A stretch of 64,000 bases of DNA from Micromonospora sp. CCTCC AA 2012012. GTDB lineage: Bacteria; Actinomycetota; Actinomycetes; Mycobacteriales; Micromonosporaceae. The DNA lies in the NCBI RefSeq assembly GCF_040499845.1, contig NZ_CP159342.1:3472001-3536000 (forward strand). The letters are read 5' to 3'. A program made the translations under genes and the position numbers. This document shows, piece by piece, positions 1-9,323 of the stretch. The notes below the pieces were generated by a model. That model had not been told where the DNA came from. It saw only the letters and a program-made list of their open reading frames with translations, and ran no database searches. Within the stretch, counting starts at the first letter, position 1. Each line of letters starts with the position of its first letter.

Positions 1-1017
1 CAGGCCGGCGTCGCACCGCAGGTCGGCGCGGCCCAGGGCGCTGCGCAGCCGGCGCCGCTGCCGCCACCGCCGATGCTGGCCCGACGCCCCGCCGCCGGGA
101 TGCCCGGGCCGATCGTCGCCCGGGCCGCCGCGCCGGTCGTCACGGCCACCAGCGAGGGCGACCAGGACGCCGGTACGTCGGCCCGCCGGCTGGCCGCGCC
201 CGCCGTGACCGCTGCCCCGTTGGCCACGTCGGCGGCCCTGGCCGCCGCCGACTCCCGCGCCGACGGGCCGCAGGACGGCGGCCCGCCCGCCGACGGCGCG
301 GCGCGGGCGGCGGAGGCCCGGACCGGCCCCTCGGGTCGGATGTCGCGGCTGCACGTCGGCTGGCACTCCATCTCCCGGGCGGCGCTGAGCCGGGTCGCGG
401 TCGCCCCGGCCGCCAGCGCCGGGTTGATCATCGGGCGGGACCGGCAGCACGCGCCGGTGCCCCTGCGGCTCTTCGCACCCGAGCCGGTACGGGCCACCCT
501 GGTCGGCGGCGTCTGGGTGGCGCAACTGCTCATCTTCCGGGCGTTCTCGCTGGGTGCCCGGGTCACCGTGGTCACCAACGAGCCCCGCGCGTGGGCCGGC
601 TTCGGAGAACGCGCCACCGGGCAGTACAACCGACTCACCGTGCTCAGCAGCGACCAGCGACTGGTCGGAGCCGGCACGGCGCAGCGGCCGATGCTGACCC
701 TCTACGACTTCGGCACCACCGGCCCGGCCACCGCGCCGCCGCTCGGCCCGTGGCGTACCCAGCTCACCATGCTGCGCCAGCTCGACCGGGCCGGGGTGGC
801 GGCGCTGCAGGACGCCCAGTTCACGCTGCTGCAACGGCTCGGCAGCGCCGAGGCGACCCTGGCCGCGTCGGCGCTGCGGCTGCGCCCGCACAGCAGCCAG
901 TTCCTCCAGTTCATGGCCGACGACATGATCGCCCTGGTCGAGGACGGCACGGACCGGTACGTCTTCCTCGCCGAGACCGGCGTCGAACAGCAGCAGGTCG
1001 GCACCCCCCGCCGCTGA
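1..1017 (+). CDS. Type VII secretion EccE-like protein, C-terminal part (5' end outside window)
   Basis: The frame is open from the first base and ends at TGA 1015-1017, so the start lies upstream of the window. The visible N-terminal third is an Ala/Pro-rich low-complexity linker. From about base 420 a compact domain begins (GLIIGRDRQHAPVPLRLF, then a VTLVGG-like stretch and WAGFGERATGQ) that resembles the cytosolic part of actinobacterial EccE proteins, the peripheral subunit of the ESX membrane complex. Its place beside eccC, eccD, eccB and mycP supports this. The assignment is from remembered family patterns; a generic ESX-linked protein is the alternative. It converges on eccC, with a strong hairpin between the two. 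Confidence 0.55.
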   Translation, partial: QAGVAPQVGAAQGAAQPAPLPPPPMLARRPAAGMPGPIVARAAAPVVTATSEGDQDAGTSARRLAAPAVTAAPLATSAALAAADSRADGPQDGGPPADGAARAAEARTGPSGRMSRLHVGWHSISRAALSRVAVAPAASAGLIIGRDRQHAPVPLRLFAPEPVRATLVGGVWVAQLLIFRAFSLGARVTVVTNEPRAWAGFGERATGQYNRLTVLSSDQRLVGAGTAQRPMLTLYDFGTTGPATAPPLGPWRTQLTMLRQLDRAGVAALQDAQFTLLQRLGSAEATLAASALRLRPHSSQFLQFMADDMIALVEDGTDRYVFLAETGVEQQQVGTPRR

Positions 1018-1068
1018 CGGCCGGGGTGCCGACGCCACGGCGGAGACGTCGGGACAGCGCGTGACAGG

Positions 1069-1101
1069 GAATGCCCCCACGTCGGCGACGTGGGGGCATT
1101 C
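1069..1101. terminator. Bidirectional terminator hairpin between eccE-like gene and eccC
   Basis: A perfect 15-bp inverted repeat (arm GAATGCCCCCACGTC) surrounds a 3-nt GGC loop between two convergent genes. It has no clear U tract, as is common in actinobacteria. Its position suits termination from both sides. Confidence 0.8.
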
Positions 1102-1110
1102 GGCGGGGCG

Positions 1111-4100
1111 TCAGCGGGTGGGCGGGGTCCAGGCGAGCTGGACCAGGCGGTTGCCGTGCTTGCGGGTGACCATCCAGGCCCGGCCCGGCGGCAGTACCTG
1201 CGGCTTGAGCGTGCCGAAGAGCGGACCCTCCTCGCGCGGACCCGACATCATGATGCCCGGCGAGGCCAGCTCCCGGATCCGGCCGATCACCGGATCGAAC
1301 ATCGCCCGGGAGGCGCCACCGATCCGCCGCGTGAGGATCAGGTGCAGGCCGATGTCGCGGGCCTGCGGCAGGAACTCCAGCAACGGCAGCAGCGGGTTCG
1401 TCGCCGCACCGGCCACCAGGTCGTAGTCGTCGACCAGGATGTAGAGCTGCGGGCCCTTCCACCAGCTGCGGGCGTTGAGCATCTCGGGCGTGACATCCGG
1501 GCCGGGCAGCCGCTCCCGCATCGCCGCGGCGACCTGACCGACCAGGTCAGCGGTCACCTGGTGCGAGGTGCCGTACCCGATGGTGTGCGCCGGGTCGACG
1601 CAGCCGAGCAGGCTGCGGCGTAGGTCGACCAGGAGCAGCCGCGCCTCGGCCGGCGTGTGGCTGGCCGCGATGGAGCGCGCCAGGCTGCGCAGGAAGGAAC
1701 TCTTGCCGCTCTCCATGTCGCCGAAGAGCAGCGCGTGCGGCTCGGCGTCGAAGTCCAGCCAGACCGGTTGCAGGTCGGCCTCGGCGATGCCGATCGGGAC
1801 CAGTCCGCCGCGCGCCGGCGGCAGGGCCTCGTACGGCAGCTCGGCGGGGAGCAGCCGCACCCGCGGCGCGGGCGGGCCGGTCCAGTGCTCGTTCGCGAGC
1901 TTGACGTACTCGGCGACGGCGTCGGAGAGGTCGTCGACGCGCTGCTCCCGGTCGATCCGGGGCAGGGCGGCGAGGAAGTGGTGGCCGTCGGGGGTGAGCC
2001 CTCGGCCGGGAGCCTGCTCCGGCACGTTGACCGCCTCCCGGCGGTTGATCACCGAGTCGGCGGGCTCACCGAGGCGCAGTTCGACCCGGGTGCCGAAGAC
2101 GTCGCGGATCTGCGCCCGGATGTCCATCCAGCGGTTCGCCGCGGCGACGACGTGGATCCCGAAGCCCAGGCCCCGGTTGGCCAGCTCGTTGATGGTCGGT
2201 TCGAGGTCCTCGAACTCGGTCCGCATCGTCGACCAGCCGTCGATCATCAGGAACACGTCGCCGAACGGCTCCTCGGCGAACCGGCCCTGCGCCCGGGCCC
2301 GCCGGTACGCGGCCGCGCCCTCGATGTTCTGCCGGGCGAAGAGCTCCTCCCGGGACCGCAGCAGCCCGTGCAGCTCGGCGACCGTACGCCGGACCCGGTC
2401 GACGTCGCGGCGGGTCGCCACCCCGCCCACGTGCGGCAGGTCGGCCAGCGCGCTCAACGGCCCGCCGCCGAAGTCGAGGCAGTAGAACTGCACCTCCCGC
2501 GGGGTGTGGGTGAGCGCCAGGCTGGTGATCAGGGTGCGCAGCAGGTTCGACTTGCCGGACTGGGTGGCGCCCACCACGACCACGTTGCCGGCCGCGCCGG
2601 AGAGGTCCAGCCACATCGGGTCGTGCCGCTGCTCGAACGGCTTGTCGACGACGCCGCAGAGGGCGTGCAGCGAGCCGTACCGGTCGGCCGCGTCGACGGT
2701 CAGGCCCCGGTCGGGCAGGGTGACCACCGACGGCAGCATCTGGCCCAGGGTGGGCGCCTGCTCCAGCGGCGGCAGCCACACCTCGTGCGCGGCCGGCCCG
2801 CGCCCCTCCATCTGCCGGACCAGGACCTCCAGCAGGGTGTCCCCCACCACCTTGGTGTCCTCGGCCGCCCGCTCGGCGTCCGGGTCCTCGACGGGCTGCT
2901 CGTCGCGCAGCGGGGCGACGTAGAACGTGGTGAAGTCGCGGATCGGGTCACCGAGCCGGACGCCGGAGGCGGCCAGCGCCCGGTCCTGGCGGACCGCGCC
3001 GGAGACGTACGCGGCCTTCAGCCGGACCAGCCCCTCGGTGCCGGTACGCAGGTAGCCGTGCCCCGGTGACCGGGGCAGCTCGTACGCGTCGGGCGCGCCG
3101 AGCACCGCCCGGCTCTCCATCGACGAGAAGGTCCGCAGACCGATCCGGTACGACAGGTGCGACTCCAGTCCGCGCAGCCGCCCCTCCTCCAGCTTCTGCG
3201 AGGCGAGCAGCAGGTGGATGCCGAGGGACCGGCCGACCCGTCCGATCTGGACGAACATGTCGATGAAGTCGGGCCGGTGGCTGAGCAGTTCGGAGAACTC
3301 GTCGACGATGAACAGGAGGCTGGGCAGCGGGGCGAGCGGCACACCGGCCGAGCGGGCCCGCTCGTAGTCGCGCTGCGAGGCGTAGTTGCCGGCCTTGCGC
3401 AGCAGCTCCTGCCGGCGGGTCAGCTCGCCCTGGATCGCACCGAGCATCCGGTCGACCAGGGCCAGCTCGTCCTCCAGGTTGGTGATCATCGCGCTGGTGT
3501 GCGGCAGCCGGTCCAGCGAGGCGAAGGTCGCGCCGCCCTTGAAGTCGACCAGCACGAAGTTGAGGATCTCGGGGCTGTGCGTGACCGCCAGCGCCAGCAC
3601 CAGCGTCCGCAGCAGCTCCGACTTGCCGGAGCCGGTCGCGCCGACGAGCAGGCCGTGCGGGCCCATGCCGTCCTGCGCCGACTCCTTCAGGTCCAGCTCG
3701 ATAGGGCGGCCGTCGAGCCCCACCCCGATCGGCACCCGCAGCCGGTCCCGGTTGGGCCGGCTCGCCCACAGCTCGTCCAGGTCGAGCTGGTAGGGGTCGT
3801 CCTGTTCGAGCAGCTCGGTGAGGCCGAGGTCGTGCAGCACGGCGTTCTGCTCGCCGTGCGACGCGGCGGACATCCGCAGCGGGGCCAGCTCGCGGGCGAG
3901 CACCTCGGCGCAGGCCAGGTCCAGCCCGTCGGCCCGCCCGACGGTGGTGCTGCCGTCCATGGTGGTGCCGGTGACGGTGCCGTCGGCGGCGACGTCGAGG
4001 ATGACGGAGCTGTCGTCGAGCAGGCGGGGCGGCGGCACCGACAGGTCGAGGATGGTCACCCCGGCGACCCCGCCCTCGGTCATCAGGTGGTCGGAGCCGG

Positions 4101-5073
4101 CGACCGAGCCGCCGTCGATGACGACCAGGACGTGCGGTCCGGCCGGCGCGGGGCCGCCCGGGTCGAAGCGGGGCCGGTTGACCAGCACGTCGTCGAGCAT
4201 CGCCTCGAGCGCGGCCACGCCGGGCGCGACCAGCCGGACCGGTCCGACCGCGTCGGTCTTGTCGGGGTGCTGCACGTGCGGCAGCCACTTGGCCCACTCC
4301 CAGCGGGAGCGGTGGTGGTCTGGCACGCAGACGCCGATGAGCATGTCGTCGGGGGCATGGAAGACGGCGATCTGGGCGACCAGCGCCCGCGCCAGGTCGC
4401 GCGCCGCGTCGTCGCCGCCGCGCAGATAGATCCGCGAGAAGTCGCGCAGGGCCACCGCCACCGGCAGGTCCGGCACCACCGAGTACGTGTTGACGAACTT
4501 GCGCAGCGCCATCGCGCAGAGCGGTTCCAGCTCGTCGACCGGCCGGGTCTGCGGCGGTACGAGGCGGGTGGCGACCTCCTGCGCCCCGACGGCCACCCGG
4601 ACGACGGTGAAGTCGGCGTCGCCGCGCCGGCGCTCCCAGAGCCGTCCGCTGTCCACCAGGGTCCAGAGCGTCTCCGGGTCCGGGTTGCGGTAGTACATCG
4701 CCTCGCGCTGCTGCCGGATCGTGTTGCGGACCTGGGCGCGCAGCTGGGAGAGGTGGCGCAGGTACTGCCGGCGGGACTCGATCATCTCGCGCTTGCCCGG
4801 GCCGGTGGTGTTGGTGACCATCATGGCGATCATGCCGAGGATGGAGACGCCGTACATGCCGCCGGCCACGTAGGTCAGCGGGCCACCGCGCTGGACGCCC
4901 ATCATCAGGCCCATCGCCGCGGCACCCGCGCCCATCGGCAGCACCATCAGCATCCGGGTCCAGCCCTTGCCACCGGCCGGTGGCACCTCGGGCGGCGGGT
5001 CGAGCAGCAGCTCGCCGGACGGCATGGTCGGCGCCGGACGGCGAGGAGGGCGCTTGACGATCGTGACTGTCAC
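1111..5073 (-). CDS. eccC: Type VII secretion ATPase EccC (FtsK/SpoIIIE, three ATPase domains)
   Basis: This 1320-residue protein is the motor of the ESX system; the EccCa and EccCb parts are fused as in most non-mycobacterial actinobacteria. Two hydrophobic segments lie near residues 39-90. Three FtsK-type domains follow, with Walker A motifs GATGSGKS (478-485), GATQSGKS (835-842) and GDMESGKS (1118-1125). The first Walker B, LLFIVDEF (586-593), keeps the catalytic Glu. The second reads FLMIDGWS and lacks that Glu; the third reads LYILVDDY. So domain 1 looks fully catalytic, while domains 2 and 3 may mainly bind nucleotide or substrate. The GTG start has GGGGAGA upstream. The gene diverges from eccD across a 181-bp gap. 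Confidence 0.96.
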   Translation of the reverse strand: MTVTIVKRPPRRPAPTMPSGELLLDPPPEVPPAGGKGWTRMLMVLPMGAGAAAMGLMMGVQRGGPLTYVAGGMYGVSILGMIAMMVTNTTGPGKREMIESRRQYLRHLSQLRAQVRNTIRQQREAMYYRNPDPETLWTLVDSGRLWERRRGDADFTVVRVAVGAQEVATRLVPPQTRPVDELEPLCAMALRKFVNTYSVVPDLPVAVALRDFSRIYLRGGDDAARDLARALVAQIAVFHAPDDMLIGVCVPDHHRSRWEWAKWLPHVQHPDKTDAVGPVRLVAPGVAALEAMLDDVLVNRPRFDPGGPAPAGPHVLVVIDGGSVAGSDHLMTEGGVAGVTILDLSVPPPRLLDDSSVILDVAADGTVTGTTMDGSTTVGRADGLDLACAEVLARELAPLRMSAASHGEQNAVLHDLGLTELLEQDDPYQLDLDELWASRPNRDRLRVPIGVGLDGRPIELDLKESAQDGMGPHGLLVGATGSGKSELLRTLVLALAVTHSPEILNFVLVDFKGGATFASLDRLPHTSAMITNLEDELALVDRMLGAIQGELTRRQELLRKAGNYASQRDYERARSAGVPLAPLPSLLFIVDEFSELLSHRPDFIDMFVQIGRVGRSLGIHLLLASQKLEEGRLRGLESHLSYRIGLRTFSSMESRAVLGAPDAYELPRSPGHGYLRTGTEGLVRLKAAYVSGAVRQDRALAASGVRLGDPIRDFTTFYVAPLRDEQPVEDPDAERAAEDTKVVGDTLLEVLVRQMEGRGPAAHEVWLPPLEQAPTLGQMLPSVVTLPDRGLTVDAADRYGSLHALCGVVDKPFEQRHDPMWLDLSGAAGNVVVVGATQSGKSNLLRTLITSLALTHTPREVQFYCLDFGGGPLSALADLPHVGGVATRRDVDRVRRTVAELHGLLRSREELFARQNIEGAAAYRRARAQGRFAEEPFGDVFLMIDGWSTMRTEFEDLEPTINELANRGLGFGIHVVAAANRWMDIRAQIRDVFGTRVELRLGEPADSVINRREAVNVPEQAPGRGLTPDGHHFLAALPRIDREQRVDDLSDAVAEYVKLANEHWTGPPAPRVRLLPAELPYEALPPARGGLVPIGIAEADLQPVWLDFDAEPHALLFGDMESGKSSFLRSLARSIAASHTPAEARLLLVDLRRSLLGCVDPAHTIGYGTSHQVTADLVGQVAAAMRERLPGPDVTPEMLNARSWWKGPQLYILVDDYDLVAGAATNPLLPLLEFLPQARDIGLHLILTRRIGGASRAMFDPVIGRIRELASPGIMMSGPREEGPLFGTLKPQVLPPGRAWMVTRKHGNRLVQLAWTPPTR

Positions 5074-5254
5074 GCTGAGCTCTCCCCATAAGCGACGGAT
5101 CGGTGCTCATCCTAGCCATCGACGCCCGGCGCGATCTGCCGCACGTCCGCCCGGTCGAATCCCCTTCGGAGACGCCGAATGCGGCCCCCACCGCTGCGGA
5201 GCGGGCCTGCTAGGTTGTCGGGCGAACATCGGCGTCCTACAAAGAGGTGACCGC

Positions 5255-6664
5255 GTGACCTCACCGGTTGGCCCAAGCCTGGCCCGGGTGACCGTCGATG
5301 CGCCGCAGCGGCGGATGGACATCGCCCTTCCGGACAACATGCTCGTGGCCGAACTGCTGCCGCACCTGCTGCGGCACGCCGACGGGGCACTGGGCGAGAC
5401 CAGCGAGCGCAACGGCGGCTGGGTGCTGCGTCGGGCCACCGGCGCCGCCCTCGAACCGCACCGCAACCTGGCCGCGCAGGGCGTCCGCGACGGCGAGCTG
5501 CTGCACCTCAACCCGGCGCGGGAGGACTGGCCCGAGCTGGCGTACGACGATGTCGTCGAGGTGATCGCGAGCGGCGCCCGCCGGGCCGGGCAGTCCTGGG
5601 GTGCGGTCGCGACCCGCCGCGCCGGGCTGGCCGTCACCGCCGCGGCGCTGCTCATCGGGCTGGCCGGGCTGGCCGTCTCGGGACCGCCCTGGTCGACGCC
5701 CGCGGTGATCGCCCTCGGCGTCGCGCTCGCGCTGACCTTCGGCGGGGTGCTGCTGTCCCGGGCGTTCAGCGACGCGAACGCCGGTGGGGTGGTCGCCGCC
5801 GCCGGCCTGCCGTACGCGTTCCTCGGCGGGGCCTGGCTGCTGACCCCGGCCGACGCGGGTGTCCTCGGCATCGGCGCGTCCGGCCTGCTGCTGGGCAGCG
5901 CCACCCTGCTGGTGCTCAGCGTCCTCGGGCACGTCGGCGTCGCCGGGCTGCCCCGGCTCTTCGTCGCCGGGGTGGCCGCCGCGCTCACCGGTCTGCTCAG
6001 CGCGCTGCTCTGCCTGGCCGGCATCTCCGCCACCGGCGCCGCGGCGGTGGCGCTGACCGCCGCCATCGGGCTGCTGCCGGCCTATCCGGTGGTGGCGAGC
6101 TGGATCGGCCGGCTGCCGTTCCCGGATCTGCCGAACCGGGCCGAGGAGCTGCTCAAGGACAAGCCGATGCCGCGCCGTACCGACGTCTTCGCCGCCGTGG
6201 TGCGCGCCAACGAGGTGCTGACCGGTCTGCTGCTCTCCGCCGCGATCTGCAGCGTGCTGGCGATCGGCTTCCTGACGGTGCGCCGGGTGAGCCTGGCCGG
6301 CGTACTGCTGGTGGTGGCCGCGGTGGCCGCGCTGCTGCTGCGGGCCCGGCTGCTGCCGACGCCGCAGCAGCGGGTGCCGCTGCTGGTCGCGGGGCTGGTC
6401 GGGCTGGCCGTGCTCGCCCTCGGTGGCGCGTACGCCGGCGGCGGCGCCACCCCCGGTCTGCTGCTGCTGGCCGGCGCGGTGCTCGTCGCCGGGATCGCGT
6501 TGCCCACCGCGATCGTGTTCAGCCGCCGGTCGCCCTCGCCCTATCTGGGTCGGGCGGCGGACATCCTCGACGTGCTGGCCATCATGTCGCTGATCCCGCT
6601 GGCCTGCGCGGTGATCGGCGTCTTCCGGTCGATCCAGGGGCTGTTCGCCTCGATCGGCGGGTGA
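5255..6664 (+). CDS. eccD: Type VII secretion integral membrane protein EccD
   Basis: The protein has 469 residues from GTG 5255, chosen because AGAGGTG sits at 5243-5249; the same frame is open further upstream but lacks a good ribosome site. The first 95 or so residues form a ubiquitin-like (YukD) domain (RVTVDAPQRRMDIALPDN). About eleven hydrophobic segments follow to the C-terminus, the usual EccD layout. EccD forms the membrane channel barrel of the ESX complex. Only 6 nt separate its stop from eccB, so the two are probably co-translated. Confidence 0.93.
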   Translation: MTSPVGPSLARVTVDAPQRRMDIALPDNMLVAELLPHLLRHADGALGETSERNGGWVLRRATGAALEPHRNLAAQGVRDGELLHLNPAREDWPELAYDDVVEVIASGARRAGQSWGAVATRRAGLAVTAAALLIGLAGLAVSGPPWSTPAVIALGVALALTFGGVLLSRAFSDANAGGVVAAAGLPYAFLGGAWLLTPADAGVLGIGASGLLLGSATLLVLSVLGHVGVAGLPRLFVAGVAAALTGLLSALLCLAGISATGAAAVALTAAIGLLPAYPVVASWIGRLPFPDLPNRAEELLKDKPMPRRTDVFAAVVRANEVLTGLLLSAAICSVLAIGFLTVRRVSLAGVLLVVAAVAALLLRARLLPTPQQRVPLLVAGLVGLAVLALGGAYAGGGATPGLLLLAGAVLVAGIALPTAIVFSRRSPSPYLGRAADILDVLAIMSLIPLACAVIGVFRSIQGLFASIGG

Positions 6665-6670
6665 CCGGGA

Positions 6671-8047
6671 ATGGCGTCCCGTCGCGATCAGCTGCACTCC
6701 TACCAGTTCATGAACCAGCGGGTCATCTCGGCGTTCGTGATGCGCGAGACCGACCCGGCGCAGTCGCCGCTGCGGCGCGGCGTGGGCGCGCTCTTCGGCG
6801 GTCTGATGGTGGCGGTGCTGATCTGTGCCGGCTTCGGCATCTACGGCATCCTGACCCGCGTCGGCACCGACCGGTGGAAGGCCGAGGGATCGGTGGTCGT
6901 GGAGCGGGAGACGGGCGCCAGCTTCGTCTACCGGGGCGGCCGGCTGAACCCGACGCTCAACTTCGCCTCCGCGAAGCTCGCCGCCGGCCGGCCGAACCCG
7001 CAGGTCTTCCAGGTCGCGGCGAAGTCCCTGGCCGGGGTGCCGCGCGGGGTGACCATCGGCATCCCGGGCGCGCCCACCTCCCTGCCCGACGTCGGGCGGA
7101 AGGCCGGTCTGCCGTGGACGGTGTGCGCGGTCCCCGGTGACCGGCCGAGGTCGGTGCTGCTGGTCGCGTCCGGTGGCCCGGCCGGCACCGGGCTCGGCGA
7201 CCGGGGGCTGCTCGTCAAGGACGCCGCGCTCGGCATGGACTACCTGGTCTGGCACGGCCGCAAGCACCTCCTCCAGGATTCCCGGACGACCGTGCCCGCC
7301 CTGTTCGGCGTGGTCCGGAGCACGCCGGTGGGCACCGCGTGGCTCAACGCGCTGCCGTCCGGTGTGGACATCGCCGCCGTCCCGGTCGCCGACCGGGACA
7401 AGCTGTCGGACAAGGTGCCCGGCCGCCGAAACGGCGACGTGCTGATCACCGCGACGGGCAGTGGTGACCAGTACTACCTGGTCCTCAAGGACGGCCTCCG
7501 GCCGATCACCAAGCTCCAGCAGACCGTGCTCAACGCCCGCTTCCCGGGCACGCCGATCCCGGTCACCGTCAACATCGCCACCCAGCTCCCGGTCAGCGGC
7601 CCGGCGGGCGGGGACGACTCCGCGACCCAGCCGCCCGCCGTACCGCCCGCGCTGGCCGGGACGAATCCCGGGGAGACGGTCTGCGCGGTCACCCGGACCG
7701 CCGCCGGACCGCCGACGGTCTCGGTGGGAGCTGCCGCGACCGCGCTGGCCGGGGCGGTCCCCACGGCGGCGACCGACCCGAACGGGCGGGCGCTCGCGGA
7801 CGCGGTCCTGGTCCCGGCCGGCCGGTTCGAACTGGTCCGGGTGCCCGGTTCGGGCGGCTACGTCGTGGTGACCGACCTCGGCATCCGCTACGCGGTGCCG
7901 AACGCGGACGCGCTCGGCATGCTGGGCTATCCGGCCGCCGCGGCGGTCGACGTGCCCACCGCCCTGGTCGGCCTGATGCCCGCCGGGGTGACGCTGGATC
8001 CCGCCGCCGCGGCCAACCCGGTGGCGGGACTGCCCCGGACCGGGTGA
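6671..8047 (+). CDS. eccB: Type VII secretion protein EccB
   Basis: The protein has 458 residues. It begins MASRRDQLHSYQFMNQRV, the conserved EccB N-terminal cytosolic signature, has one transmembrane helix near residues 38-60, and then a large extracytoplasmic region of repeated modules with few cysteines. EccB is the outward-facing stabilising subunit of the ESX membrane complex. It follows eccD by 6 nt with no strong ribosome site of its own, suggesting translational coupling. It converges with mycP; the two stops are 9 nt apart. Confidence 0.93.
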   Translation: MASRRDQLHSYQFMNQRVISAFVMRETDPAQSPLRRGVGALFGGLMVAVLICAGFGIYGILTRVGTDRWKAEGSVVVERETGASFVYRGGRLNPTLNFASAKLAAGRPNPQVFQVAAKSLAGVPRGVTIGIPGAPTSLPDVGRKAGLPWTVCAVPGDRPRSVLLVASGGPAGTGLGDRGLLVKDAALGMDYLVWHGRKHLLQDSRTTVPALFGVVRSTPVGTAWLNALPSGVDIAAVPVADRDKLSDKVPGRRNGDVLITATGSGDQYYLVLKDGLRPITKLQQTVLNARFPGTPIPVTVNIATQLPVSGPAGGDDSATQPPAVPPALAGTNPGETVCAVTRTAAGPPTVSVGAAATALAGAVPTAATDPNGRALADAVLVPAGRFELVRVPGSGGYVVVTDLGIRYAVPNADALGMLGYPAAAAVDVPTALVGLMPAGVTLDPAAAANPVAGLPRTG

Positions 8048-8056
8048 CGCCGGCCG

Positions 8057-9295
8057 TCAGTTCGGGCGGGCTCCGGCCGGCTCCTCCAGCAGCATCACCG
8101 GTGGACCGGGTTCGACCGGCTCGTCGGGGACGGCCAGCGCCGGGGGAAGCGCCGGTCGCCAGCGCCGCCGGCGGGCCGCCGCGCTCAGCACCAGGACACC
8201 GACCACGGCGATCACCGCCAGCAGCGCGCCGCCGAGCGCCAGGTCGCGGCGGCGGCGTTCCGTCCCGCTCTGCGCCAGGGAACCACCGGCGACCCGGGGC
8301 AACGGTCGGGCGCTCGGCGTCACGACCCGGTTGGTGAGGGCGGCGTACGGGTTGACCACCCCGGCGCCGTACGCCTCGTCCAGCGGGGCGGGGCTGGCCG
8401 TGGCGACCAGTGCCCGGGCGATCTCCGGCCCGACCAGGTCGCCGCGCCCGGCGCTCACCAGGGCGGCCGAGGCGCCCACGAATCCGGCGGCCACGGCGGT
8501 GCCGTCGACCAGCGCCAGCCCGCGCCCCCGTTGCAGCGTCGGCACGCCCACCCCGGGTGCGACGAGGTCGACGAAGTCGCCGGCCGGCGAGTCGGCCCAG
8601 AGCTGCCCCTCGGCGTCCACCGCCCCCACCCCGAGCACCCCGTCGTACGCCGCCGGATAGGGCCTGCGGTCGCGGTCGGCGTCGGTACGGCGGGCGGTGC
8701 CGGTGGCGGAGACCAGCACGATGCCCCCGCTCACGGCGTCGGCCACGGCGGCCCGCAGCGCTCGGGTATCCCGGTCGACGGGGGTGGCGACGACGATCAC
8801 CTGGACCTTCTTCGTGACCGCCCAGGCGATGCCGCGGGCCAGTGCTGCCGGGTCGGCGACGGGGGTGCCGGCGGTGTCGTCCGGCACGACCCGGACCGGT
8901 TGGATCCGTGTGCCCGGGGCCAGCCCCACGGCCGGGCTGTCGTCGGCGGGCTGCGCGGCGATCACCCCGGCGACCTGGGTGCCGGTGCCGGCGCAGTCGG
9001 TGTCCGCACGGCCCCGGCCGGTGACGGCGTCGAAGCCGGGCAGGACGTGCCCGCGCAGTTGCGGCTGGTCGGCGTCGACGCCGGTGGAGAGCACCGCGAC
9101 GACCGCACCGCCGCCCCGGGTGAACGGCCACACCGCGTCGGGGGTGAGCATCGCCCGTGGCCAGGGCGGTGCGGCACCGATCTGGCCCGGCTCGGCGCAG
9201 TTCCCGCCGGGGGCCGCCGGGGCCGGCGCGGGCAACAGCACGCCGGACAGGACACAGACCAGCACGGCGGCCACGCGGCGAGTCATCGACAGCAC
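8057..9295 (-). CDS. mycP: Mycosin-like subtilase (MycP) lacking the whole catalytic triad
   Basis: This 412-residue protein has the mycosin layout: signal peptide (1-28), subtilisin-like domain, Pro-rich linker, C-terminal transmembrane helix (about 353-372) and a basic tail. Every catalytic position is substituted. The Asp motif reads VVAVLSTGVD (Ser70), the His motif GTGT (Thr104), the Ser motif DGTAVAAG (Ala267) and the oxyanion Asn motif ATGT (Thr200). I checked the codons for Asp, His and Ser on the minus strand. Mycobacterial mycosins are known to stabilise the ESX complex independently of proteolysis, so a structural role is likely. GTG 9295 is chosen because a -10 element lies 6 nt before it; ATG 9286 is the alternative. 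Confidence 0.88.
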   Translation of the reverse strand: MLSMTRRVAAVLVCVLSGVLLPAPAPAAPGGNCAEPGQIGAAPPWPRAMLTPDAVWPFTRGGGAVVAVLSTGVDADQPQLRGHVLPGFDAVTGRGRADTDCAGTGTQVAGVIAAQPADDSPAVGLAPGTRIQPVRVVPDDTAGTPVADPAALARGIAWAVTKKVQVIVVATPVDRDTRALRAAVADAVSGGIVLVSATGTARRTDADRDRRPYPAAYDGVLGVGAVDAEGQLWADSPAGDFVDLVAPGVGVPTLQRGRGLALVDGTAVAAGFVGASAALVSAGRGDLVGPEIARALVATASPAPLDEAYGAGVVNPYAALTNRVVTPSARPLPRVAGGSLAQSGTERRRRDLALGGALLAVIAVVGVLVLSAAARRRRWRPALPPALAVPDEPVEPGPPVMLLEEPAGARPN

Positions 9296-9301
9296 GGCCC
9301 G

Positions 9302-9307
9302 ATGATA
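9302..9307 (-). promoter_or_regulatory. -10 element of a probable leaderless mycP promoter
   Basis: The minus strand reads TATCAT, then 6 nt, then GTG. That spacing would make the transcript start at the G of GTG. The stretch AGCACGGCCCGATGATATT (plus strand 9291-9309) recurs with one change at 9847-9865 before the zinc-ribbon gene. Confidence 0.55.
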
Positions 9308-9323
9308 TTCGGGTGGGCGCGGC

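Noticed and set aside
3157..5091. Long plus-strand open frame (644 codons) opposite eccC
   Set aside because: It is antisense to a clear three-domain ATPase, and its product is a Gln/Val/Gly/Asp-rich composition typical of reversed high-GC coding sequence.
8057..9295. Calling the mycosin gene a frameshifted pseudogene
   Set aside because: The frame is intact over the full expected length with signal peptide and membrane anchor; only active-site residues are replaced.
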